5,666 nt of DNA from Saprospiraceae bacterium (GTDB lineage Bacteria; Bacteroidota; Bacteroidia; Chitinophagales; Saprospiraceae). The notes beneath the pieces are model-generated. The model saw only the letters and a program-made list of their open reading frames with translations. It was not told where the DNA came from and searched no databases. Location: positions 1 through 5,666 of the forward strand of contig JADZFI010000281.1 of the NCBI GenBank assembly GCA_020850025.1, in the 5' to 3' direction. This document shows positions 1-4,890 of this stretch, piece after piece. A program made the translations under genes and the position numbers. The first letter of the stretch is position 1, and the number at the start of each line of letters is the position of its first letter.

Positions 1-79
1 AAAGCTGGGCCGGTTCGCCGGAGGAGGCTACGCGGACAGGAGCATTTTGCAGAAATTCGTTGAAAAAAAGGTGGGTCAT
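1..79 (-). CDS. N-terminal fragment of an unrecognised protein (runs off the left edge)
   Basis: An open minus-strand frame begins with ATG at 79-77 and runs without a stop to the window edge, giving 26 complete codons. The peptide starts MTHLFFNEFLQN and continues APVRVASSGEPAQL. This is too short to assign to a family, and I do not recognise it. It has the same orientation as the GRAS-like gene and begins 125 bp after that gene's stop. A very strong palindrome fills most of the gap and ends 20 nt before this ATG, so an mRNA arriving from upstream would carry a long hairpin just before the start codon. No Bacteroidota-type promoter is visible between the palindrome and the start. Both this gene and the GRAS-like gene open with ATGACCCAC (MTH), but the similarity stops there. 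The reading frame and start are inferred only from openness, orientation and position. Confidence 0.5.
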   Translation of the reverse strand, partial: MTHLFFNEFLQNAPVRVASSGEPAQL

Positions 80-99
80 GGTATTAGGTGTTTGGCGTT

Positions 100-171
100 T
101 TTTTCGCGGGTATCGGTTACTGTCGGGGTGACTCCCCAGTCACCCCGACAGTAACCGAAACCCGCGAAAAA
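100..171. repeat. Long near-perfect palindrome (34-bp arms, 4-nt loop)
   Basis: Positions 100-133 pair with 138-171 around the loop 134-137 (CCCC). Of 34 pairs, 33 match; the only mismatch is A112 against A159. The core arm reads GTTACTGTCGGGGTGACT and the outer ends are A/T-rich. On either strand the 5' arm carries the T-run and the 3' arm the A-run, so no U-tract follows the stem and it is not a textbook intrinsic terminator. It lies between the GRAS-like stop (205) and the next minus-strand start (79). As RNA it would form a very stable hairpin that could end or process the upstream transcript. As DNA it could instead be a dispersed palindromic element. The structure itself is certain; its role is inferred. 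Confidence 0.95.
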
Positions 172-204
172 TCGAAGATTGTTTTCTATTAATTTTCAGG
201 CTAC

Positions 205-1278
205 TCAGTTGGCATAAATAATGGCCAAAACTGTTTCATCCACATGGGTGAAGCCCATGAATCCTTCCTGGTGGTATTTGATGTCCACCCCGCAACCGGC
301 CGAAACGGGCGCCAGGAGGCTGTCGCTCTTGATGGAGAAGTTGTTTTGCTTTAGTCGTTCAATCCAGCGGACGGCGGGCTCGTGTTTTTCAAAGCGATCT
401 TGCTCGTCCTTGCCGATGATGTCTTCAATTTCGCGACCGAAAAACAGTTTCAGGGCGTTCTTGTCGTCGTTGCCGATGTGTTCGATCCGGTCAATCACCT
501 GGAAAATATTGCTGAAGTGGGCATAGCTGCTTTGGAAGCGTTTGAAAAAGTCGGTTTCGTAGTGGTTCACATTGGGTTCGATCAGGATAAAAGCGCCGGG
601 GTTCAGCGCCTTCACCTGTGCGATGGTGGCCAGACGCTGCTGATCGGTCTGGATATGGTGCAGGGCCAGGGAGGCATTGACGATGATTTTGCCGCTCAGA
701 CCGGGAATATCGGTGAGGTTGATGTTTTCCACGGAATCCTGAATGCCGGTGAAACTGATCTCGAACGGAACCTGTCCGTTTTGTGCCAGAATGCTTTTGC
801 AGGCTTTTTCCAGTGCATCGCCGAATGGCTCGATGCCCACCACGTGGAGTTTTTTGAGGCTTGTGAGGTTTTTACAACGCTCAATGATGTTGAGCACCTG
901 TGTGCCCAGACCAATGCCGATGTCCATCAGCGTCACCTCTTCTGCGCCTTCCATTTCGGCCACAATGGCGTTGTTGGTGATTTGCTGACTGTATTTTACA
1001 AACGGGAATTTCTCGATCAGTATGTTGAACAGCTGGATCTGGGAGATTTCATACTTGCCCAGGTAGATGTTTTCGCCGATGCGCTCGGAGTGAATTTTTT
1101 GGTTCAGCGCCTTGAGGTACAAGGTGGCCAGCAGTTTTTCAGAGTCGGTATCCATACCGTCTTTGCAGAAGGAAAAGAACTGCTCAATTTCCTGGCGGGT
1201 GGCGGCGTCGAAGCGCGGGGCAGCCTGCATGAATCCGGAAAGTGTGTGAAAGATGCCTGGGCGAGCGTTGTGGGTCAT
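205..1278 (-). CDS. Bacterial GRAS-domain (SAM methyltransferase-like Rossmann) protein
   Basis: This 357-aa cytoplasmic protein is probably a class I Rossmann-fold methyltransferase of the bacterial GRAS family; its substrate is unknown. An alpha-helical N-terminal part (about 1-105) includes FPFVKYSQQITNNAI (91-105), resembling the plant 'P(Y/F)xKFAxxxANQAI' stretch. VTLMD plus GIGLG (115-125) sits at the plant VHIID position and has the intact DxGxGxG SAM-loop form (D119, G121, G123, G125). VVGIEP (146-151) fits the acidic motif II end. VNASLALHHI (200-209) matches the plant 'NCVFQLHHL' type, and LNPGAFILIEPNVNH (225-239) matches 'LNPKVVTLVEQEANH'. GREIEDII (281-288) with ERHE-like EKHE and RWIERL (297-309) match the PFYRE/SAW part. 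I chose ATG 1278 because the upstream in-frame extension crosses a good promoter and has non-protein-like composition. No Shine-Dalgarno site is seen. Assignment is from motif recall, not a profile search. The fallback call is a generic class I SAM methyltransferase. Confidence 0.78.
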   Translation of the reverse strand: MTHNARPGIFHTLSGFMQAAPRFDAATRQEIEQFFSFCKDGMDTDSEKLLATLYLKALNQKIHSERIGENIYLGKYEISQIQLFNILIEKFPFVKYSQQITNNAIVAEMEGAEEVTLMDIGIGLGTQVLNIIERCKNLTSLKKLHVVGIEPFGDALEKACKSILAQNGQVPFEISFTGIQDSVENINLTDIPGLSGKIIVNASLALHHIQTDQQRLATIAQVKALNPGAFILIEPNVNHYETDFFKRFQSSYAHFSNIFQVIDRIEHIGNDDKNALKLFFGREIEDIIGKDEQDRFEKHEPAVRWIERLKQNNFSIKSDSLLAPVSAGCGVDIKYHQEGFMGFTHVDETVLAIIYAN

Positions 1279-1358
1279 GATCGTTTTAATTTGAGTACGG
1301 GAAAAGTTTCGGTTGCTTTTTTTGATGATACAAAGGTGGGTGCGGCAGAAGAGCCACC

Positions 1359-1393
1359 CAAATTTATACCTTTGAACCCAGCCGAATTTCAAA
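1359..1393 (-). promoter_or_regulatory. Bacteroidota-type promoter for the GRAS-like gene
   Basis: On the minus strand TTTG (1393-1390) is followed after 23 nt by TAAATTTG (1366-1359). This matches the Bacteroidota -33 TTTG / -7 TAnnTTTG consensus, with the spacer at the long end of the usual range. Transcription would begin near 1352-1350 and leave a leader of about 70 nt before ATG 1278. The match is by eye. Confidence 0.5.
1367..1374 (+). promoter_or_regulatory. Possible -7 box for the divergent plus-strand gene
   Basis: TACCTTTG on the plus strand is an exact TAnnTTTG match and directly abuts the oppositely oriented TAAATTTG box of the GRAS-like gene. No TTG lies at a suitable distance upstream; the nearest is about 42 nt away at 1322-1324. 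It is therefore a half-site and could be chance. If used, the transcript would start near 1381 and carry the repeat block in a leader of about 200 nt before ATG 1589. Confidence 0.25.
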
Positions 1394-1410
1394 TGAAGCG
1401 TGGGAAAATG

Positions 1411-1456
1411 ACGGTGGACGGTCTACGGCTTACGGCCTACGGTGGACGGCCTACGG
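1411..1456. repeat. Two-copy 18-bp GC-rich direct repeat
   Basis: ACGGTGGACGGTCTACGG (1411-1428) recurs as ACGGTGGACGGCCTACGG (1439-1456), 17 of 18 identical, with a 28-bp period. Between and after them are further partial CTACGGC/TTACGGC units. The block is much richer in G+C than its flanks, where the promoter region is A/T-rich, and it has no coding character. It resembles the short degenerate intergenic repeats found in many copies in some Bacteroidota genomes; that comparison is from memory. Confidence 0.85.
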
Positions 1457-1460
1457 CCGA

Positions 1461-1543
1461 CGCTGGCACGCTGTACCCCGGAACTCTGTTCCGGGAACGC
1501 TGCACGCTGGCACGACGGACCCCGGAACTCCGTTCCGGAAACG
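1461..1543. repeat. Two 39-bp direct repeats, each with a small hairpin
   Basis: The unit 1461-1499 recurs at 1505-1543, with 34 of 39 bases identical and a 44-bp period. Both copies begin CGCTGGCACG. Copy 1 contains CCCGGAAC (1477-1484), loop TCT, GTTCCGGG (1488-1495), a perfect 8-bp stem. Copy 2 contains CCGGAAC (1522-1528), loop TCC, GTTCCGG (1532-1538), a perfect 7-bp stem. The conserved hairpin inside a diverged direct repeat resembles REP-like palindromic elements. The block continues directly from the 18-bp repeats and lies upstream of the plus-strand membrane-protein gene. Confidence 0.88.
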
Positions 1544-1588
1544 AGCGCTGGGCCCGCCAGAATCACTAGAAAAAACCGGACTATACCT

Positions 1589-2683
1589 ATGAAAATATCT
1601 TTCTTACTCCTCGTTGTCCTGCACGGATTGATTCACTTGCTCGGATTTATCAAAGGATACGGTATTCGGGAGGTTCAAGCCTTGACCCTGCCTATATCCA
1701 GAACAATGGGCTTGCTTTGGCTGATGGCTACCGCTCTGTTTTTGCTGTATGCGGTGATGCATTTTACCAATGCCAACTATGCCTGGCTGGCGGGTATCCT
1801 GGCGGTGGCGCTTTCGCAAATCCTGGTACTGCTGTTCTGGAAGGATGCCAAATTCGGTACCGTTCCCAATGTGATCATTCTGCTTGTTTGCCTCGTTTCG
1901 CTGGGCCATTTCCGCTTTCAACAACTCGTGGAGCAGGAAACAAGTCGCATTTTAGCCCAAAACAATTCCTTTGGTGATAAAATCATCACCGAAGAGGCGG
2001 TTAAAGACCTGCCCGAACCGGTGAAAAACTGGCTGCGCAGTTCCGGGGCTTTGGGAAAACCGTTTGTCAGCGTGGGAAAAGTGCTGCAAAAAGCGTCCAT
2101 GAAAATGAAGCCCGACCAAAACAAGTGGATGACCGCTTCGGCTGTTCAATATACCACCCTGAGCACTCCTGCTTTTATCTGGACCGTAGATGCCCAAATG
2201 AACAGCATCCTTGGTTTTCAGGGCAGAGACAAGTTTGATAACGGCAAAGGGGAAATGTTGATTAAATTGAATTCGCTGGTGAATGTGGTGAATGCAAAGG
2301 GGGAGAAGCTGGACGAAGGCAGTCTGCAGCGGTACCTGGGCGAAATGGTCTGGTTCCCCTCACTTGCATTGAGTCCGTACATCACATGGGAGCAGGTCAA
2401 TGATACCACGGCAAAGGCCACCATGAACTATAAAGGAACCAGCGGCAGCGGTACATTTTACTTCAATGCTGCGGGCGACTTCACCCGGTTTTCGGCCATG
2501 CGCTATCAGGGCAATGAACCGGACGCCAAAAGGCATGAGTGGATCATGTCGGTACAGGATTACAAGGTGTTTGAGGGCATCAAAGTGCCTTCCAAAATGA
2601 CGGCCACCTGGAAGCTGGACGCGGGCGACTGGACCTGGCTGGAGCTGGAGATTGTGGTTTTGAGATACGATGAGCGGAGGTGA
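1589..2683 (+). CDS. Four-helix membrane protein with DUF6544-type C-terminal domain
   Basis: This 364-aa protein has four hydrophobic helices near residues 3-22 (with HGLIHLLGF), 38-58, 66-84 and 92-107, followed by a soluble domain from about 140 to 360. The soluble part matches my memory of DUF6544: LPEPVKNWLRSSG (141-153), GKP (156-158), GFQGRDKFDNGKGEM (209-223), LDEGSLQRYLGEMVWFP (241-257), W267, and a late DYKVFEGIKVPSKMTATW (324-341). An even number of helices puts both ends on the same side of the inner membrane. No biochemical role is established for this family to my knowledge. I chose ATG 1589 because it opens directly into the first helix. The in-frame extension back to 1442 translates the GC-rich repeat block and is not credible. 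No Shine-Dalgarno site precedes it (GGACTATACCT). A second gene starts 3 bp after the stop. Confidence 0.82.
   Translation: MKISFLLLVVLHGLIHLLGFIKGYGIREVQALTLPISRTMGLLWLMATALFLLYAVMHFTNANYAWLAGILAVALSQILVLLFWKDAKFGTVPNVIILLVCLVSLGHFRFQQLVEQETSRILAQNNSFGDKIITEEAVKDLPEPVKNWLRSSGALGKPFVSVGKVLQKASMKMKPDQNKWMTASAVQYTTLSTPAFIWTVDAQMNSILGFQGRDKFDNGKGEMLIKLNSLVNVVNAKGEKLDEGSLQRYLGEMVWFPSLALSPYITWEQVNDTTAKATMNYKGTSGSGTFYFNAAGDFTRFSAMRYQGNEPDAKRHEWIMSVQDYKVFEGIKVPSKMTATWKLDAGDWTWLELEIVVLRYDERR
2676..2680 (+). promoter_or_regulatory. GGAGG ribosome-binding site for the Trp/Tyr-rich gene
   Basis: GGAGG ends 6 nt before ATG 2687 and lies within the last codons of the upstream gene, whose TGA is 2681-2683. 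It supports this start over the next in-frame ATG at 2744. It also suggests translational coupling, and it stands out because the other starts in this window lack such a site. Confidence 0.6.
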
Positions 2684-2686
2684 GAA

Positions 2687-3373
2687 ATGTCCGGAGCTTC
2701 CGCTCCATCATCCAGATCGGAATGGGATATCCTGGCTTTTCGGATGCAGTTCTTGAAACAAACTGCCACGGCCGACGAACTCATTACCTGGCTGAGTCGG
2801 CGTATGATAGATATTCCCTATGTGTACAAGCGTGCATGGGAGAATGAACCTAATTACCAGCGCCAATACCGGATAATGCTGGCTGTACAGGATACAGTGA
2901 AAAACTTCTGGCGCCCCCAGCTTAGTAAATGGAGGCATAAGGTATGGAAACAGCTCAGCCGGGAGGAACGCGCACAAATTACCGCGCTTCGGGAGGCCTG
3001 GCGCCAATTCGTTCAGGAAAATCAAGCTGAAGTGGATCAATATCTCTACCGGACGTATCGCAATCAGGTACCATATCGCAGTGCCTGGTATGGCTCTCTG
3101 TACGATTTGATCAGAAAGGATTATCCTAGTTATCGCTTGATGCAACTCCGTATCAGGCGACCTGCCGACCTCACCCGCAGCGAACTTCAGGATTTGAGCC
3201 GCAGTATTTACAACGCACTGGGGAAACAAAAAGAGGACTTGCTGCGCCTTGAAAAAGCGCTTTTCAAGGCGCTGGCACCCTGTGAATATCTATGGCTCTC
3301 CCCTTATTCCTGGTATTGGCGTGGGCAGGACGAGGAGATGCTACGGGCGTTGAATTTGATGATAGGGGAGTGA
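2687..3373 (+). CDS. Trp/Tyr/Arg-rich protein of unknown function
   Basis: I do not recognise this 228-aa protein. It has an unusual composition: 11 Trp and 16 Tyr in 228 residues, with many Arg, Gln, Glu and Leu. It looks soluble and alpha-helical, with amphipathic stretches such as 85-118 and 163-198, no signal peptide and no hydrophobic segment long enough to span a membrane. Aromatic clusters occur at YVYKRAW (45-51), FWRPQLSKWRHKVW (74-87), YLYRTYRNQVPYRSAWY (119-135) and a C-terminal YLWLSPYSWYW (201-211). A single Cys lies at 199. The first dozen residues (Ser/Ala-rich) look disordered. ATG 2687 is favoured by GGAGG at 2676-2680; Met20 (2744) is the alternative. The close spacing to the DUF6544 gene suggests co-expression. 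A minus-strand frame of 173 codons overlaps it but resembles no family. Confidence 0.75.
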   Translation: MSGASAPSSRSEWDILAFRMQFLKQTATADELITWLSRRMIDIPYVYKRAWENEPNYQRQYRIMLAVQDTVKNFWRPQLSKWRHKVWKQLSREERAQITALREAWRQFVQENQAEVDQYLYRTYRNQVPYRSAWYGSLYDLIRKDYPSYRLMQLRIRRPADLTRSELQDLSRSIYNALGKQKEDLLRLEKALFKALAPCEYLWLSPYSWYWRGQDEEMLRALNLMIGE

Positions 3374-3442
3374 ATCAGGCTGTTAATGATCAGTTGCGCC
3401 AAACAGCAATACTTTTTTCATGGTATATGATTGTTTTTGTTT

Positions 3443-3793
3443 TCACTCCTGAAACACCACTTCCTCTATCACAGAATGGCCTTCCGAACCATCCCCGGAG
3501 GTCCATTGCCACGATTCATGCAGACGAATCCTGCCGTCAGGCAATATTTCCGGTATTGAATGGCAGATGCCGGTCATGATCTCCATCCGGTCGTTTACCT
3601 GATGATAGTGCATACGAATATGCCCCTGTTCATCCACCAGACCGATCAGATGACCCTGTAGAATACGTCCCCCCTGATAGGTGGAGGTGAGGATATTATC
3701 ATGCTGCTGATAATGAAAAATGGTGTCGGAGGAAGTTTCGCCGTTTTCTGTATTCTGAACCGGACGAAAGTATTTGTTGTGGTATTGAATCAT
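3443..3793 (-). CDS. Small beta-rich protein of the 'N-acetylglutamate synthase'-named family
   Basis: This 116-aa cytoplasmic protein belongs, by recall, to a widespread family whose members often carry the database name 'N-acetylglutamate synthase'. Hallmarks visible are NTENGETSSDTIFHYQQ (14-30), STYQGGRILQGHLIGLVDEQG (37-57), MHYHQVND (61-68), MTGICHSIPEILPDGRIRL (73-91) and HESWQWTSGDGSEG (92-105). The regular pattern of short strands with glycine turns suggests an all-beta fold. Nothing in it resembles the GNAT acetyltransferase or amino-acid-kinase domains of ArgA/ArgJ, so the enzyme name is doubtful and I give no symbol. Length is typical of the family as I recall it, and the ends look complete. 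It is the last gene of the minus-strand cluster and lies tail to tail with the Trp/Tyr-rich gene, 69 bp away. The 116-bp gap upstream could hold its own promoter. Confidence 0.82.
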   Translation of the reverse strand: MIQYHNKYFRPVQNTENGETSSDTIFHYQQHDNILTSTYQGGRILQGHLIGLVDEQGHIRMHYHQVNDRMEIMTGICHSIPEILPDGRIRLHESWQWTSGDGSEGHSVIEEVVFQE

Positions 3794-3909
3794 AGCTTTA
3801 AGTCAGCTTTGAACATATTGCCCGGATCGGTTACATAACACAGGCTTCCCAAACCTTACAAAGTTGAAACCTATATGTCGATTATCGTTTCGAACCCCGG
3901 CAATTCTTT

Positions 3910-4407
3910 TTAATACGCCAAGGCCACATACACCGTAGCCTCATCTCGGTCTGCCCCTTCCGGGAGTTCCACTTTTTCCACGGTCATGTAGATGAAATAG
4001 GAATGGTCGTCGTAATCAAGGGTTTCCCAAAGCGGATCTTTTTCGGAGTATAGAATGGTAACATCCGCGCCCGGGCCGGGAAGCTCGTCGGGGAATTTGT
4101 TATTGATCCGGTCTTCCAGCAAAATACGGCAATGGCCGGCTTTTACATAATAACTGGGCTCATCCAGATCCGCTGTGGTACAAACCGGGTGATTGAAGGC
4201 CTCCACCATTTTCCGGGCCACCGGATCATCGGTGCGGAGTGTAAGAGGGGCATGAATTACCGAGCCGCATAGTTCCGCCCAGCAAAGATTCATAGCGCCG
4301 CTCCAAACATAGTTGCCCCGGTAAAAACTGCCTGTATAATGCTCATATTGCCCCGAGTGAAAGGTGAGGGATGGGGAAGGCCGGCGTTTGAACCAGGAAA
4401 AAAGCAT
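3910..4407 (-). CDS. Conserved-looking hypothetical protein with YVWSGAMN motif
   Basis: This 165-aa protein has no firm family assignment. After a short basic N-terminus (MLFSWFKRRPSPS) it has YVWSGAMNLCWAELCGSVI (33-51), then DDPVARKMVEAFNHP (60-74), DLDEPSYYVKAGH (80-92), DRINNKFPDELPG (99-111) and a C-terminal strand-rich stretch with SYFIYMTVEKVEL. I have the impression of related bacterial proteins with a 'GGAMN(L)xWxEL' core, but cannot name a domain. The acidic C-terminal half and absence of a hydrophobic helix suggest a soluble protein. The ATG at 4407 is the most upstream reasonable start. A later start near Met39 would cut the best motif. It lies 52 bp downstream of the VOC gene in the same direction, so it is probably co-transcribed. 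Confidence 0.78.
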   Translation of the reverse strand: MLFSWFKRRPSPSLTFHSGQYEHYTGSFYRGNYVWSGAMNLCWAELCGSVIHAPLTLRTDDPVARKMVEAFNHPVCTTADLDEPSYYVKAGHCRILLEDRINNKFPDELPGPGADVTILYSEKDPLWETLDYDDHSYFIYMTVEKVELPEGADRDEATVYVALAY

Positions 4408-4459
4408 GATGCCAGAATGGTGTTGTTATTCAGATGCCTTTGAAGGGATGCAGACATGG

Positions 4460-4852
4460 TCAGGACTCGATTTTTTCAGCAAAAGCCAACACGTGTCCGT
4501 CCGGATCGGCAACGTACGCCACCCGGTCGCCCCAATCGCGGTCGGCAACCCCGCTTATGTGTTGGGCGCCAGTTGCCAGCGCATGTTGATATTCCTGTTG
4601 AACATTTTCTACATACCAATACAGTTCACATCTTGGGATGCCGGTTCCTGTATCCGGATGTGGCAGATGGCTATCCAAAATTCGGGCAATTCCCTGATTG
4701 GGCATCAGGCCCAGTTTACAGGAGTCGGTAAGCACAAACTCGGTCATCCCCGGCACATCCAGATCCGGGTCGCGCCGGAAATGCTGCCGGTAAAAGTCCC
4801 TGCTGCGCTCCTGATCGGTCACGTATAGAATGAATTGAAAGAGCTGAGGCAT
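4460..4852 (-). CDS. VOC superfamily (glyoxalase / bleomycin-resistance fold) protein
   Basis: This 130-aa soluble protein shows the paired beta-alpha-beta-beta-beta modules of the vicinal oxygen chelate fold. The first is FILYVTDQERSRDFYRQHF (7-25) with EFVLTDSCKLGLMP (38-51). The second is CELYWYVENVQQEYQHALATG (75-95) with the signature RDWGDRVAYVADPDGHVLAF (105-124). Glu76 and Glu126 are at positions commonly used as metal ligands, so a divalent-metal enzyme or a small-molecule binding protein is possible. The substrate cannot be read from sequence: members include glyoxalase I, dioxygenases, fosfomycin-type thiol transferases and bleomycin-binding proteins. Length is normal for a single-chain two-module member and both ends look complete. 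It starts 38 bp after the hydrolase stop in the same direction, consistent with one operon. Confidence 0.9.
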   Translation of the reverse strand: MPQLFQFILYVTDQERSRDFYRQHFRRDPDLDVPGMTEFVLTDSCKLGLMPNQGIARILDSHLPHPDTGTGIPRCELYWYVENVQQEYQHALATGAQHISGVADRDWGDRVAYVADPDGHVLAFAEKIES

Positions 4853-4890
4853 AGTAGTGCTACAGTTGGCGTCGCGAAAATAATCTCCCG

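Noticed and set aside
1..79. Idea that the left-edge gene is a second GRAS-like paralogue because both begin MTH
   Set aside because: Only the first three residues agree; the remaining visible residues do not align.
100..171. CRISPR or inverted-repeat end of an insertion sequence
   Set aside because: There is one palindrome only, with no spacers, no transposase and no partner repeat elsewhere in the window.
1279..1392. N-terminal extension of the GRAS-like protein (MKFGWVQRYK...)
   Set aside because: It overlaps a good TTTG/TAAATTTG promoter and the peptide shows no family character; ATG 1278 is the better start.
382..1569. Plus-strand open frame of 395 codons antisense to the GRAS-like gene
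   Set aside because: It mirrors the coding strand of a gene with recognisable motifs, and its C-terminal part translates the GC-rich repeat block. Its protein resembles no family I know.
1442..1588. N-terminal extension of the DUF6544 membrane protein
   Set aside because: These 49 codons translate the repeat units and precede a normal membrane-protein start at 1589.
2708..3229. Minus-strand 173-codon frame opposite the Trp/Tyr-rich gene
   Set aside because: It has no recognisable family and no start context, while the plus-strand frame has GGAGG and tight spacing to the upstream gene.
3379..3418. Possible terminator after the Trp/Tyr-rich gene (GCTGTT ... AACAGC, then T6)
   Set aside because: The stem has only 6 bp with a 17-nt loop, and the T-run begins 5 nt after the stem, so it is too weak to call.
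3794..3909. Minus-strand promoter candidates upstream of the 116-aa gene (TAGGTTTC, TAAGGTTTG)
   Set aside because: Each departs from TAnnTTTG by one base or spacing, and no TTG lies at the right distance.
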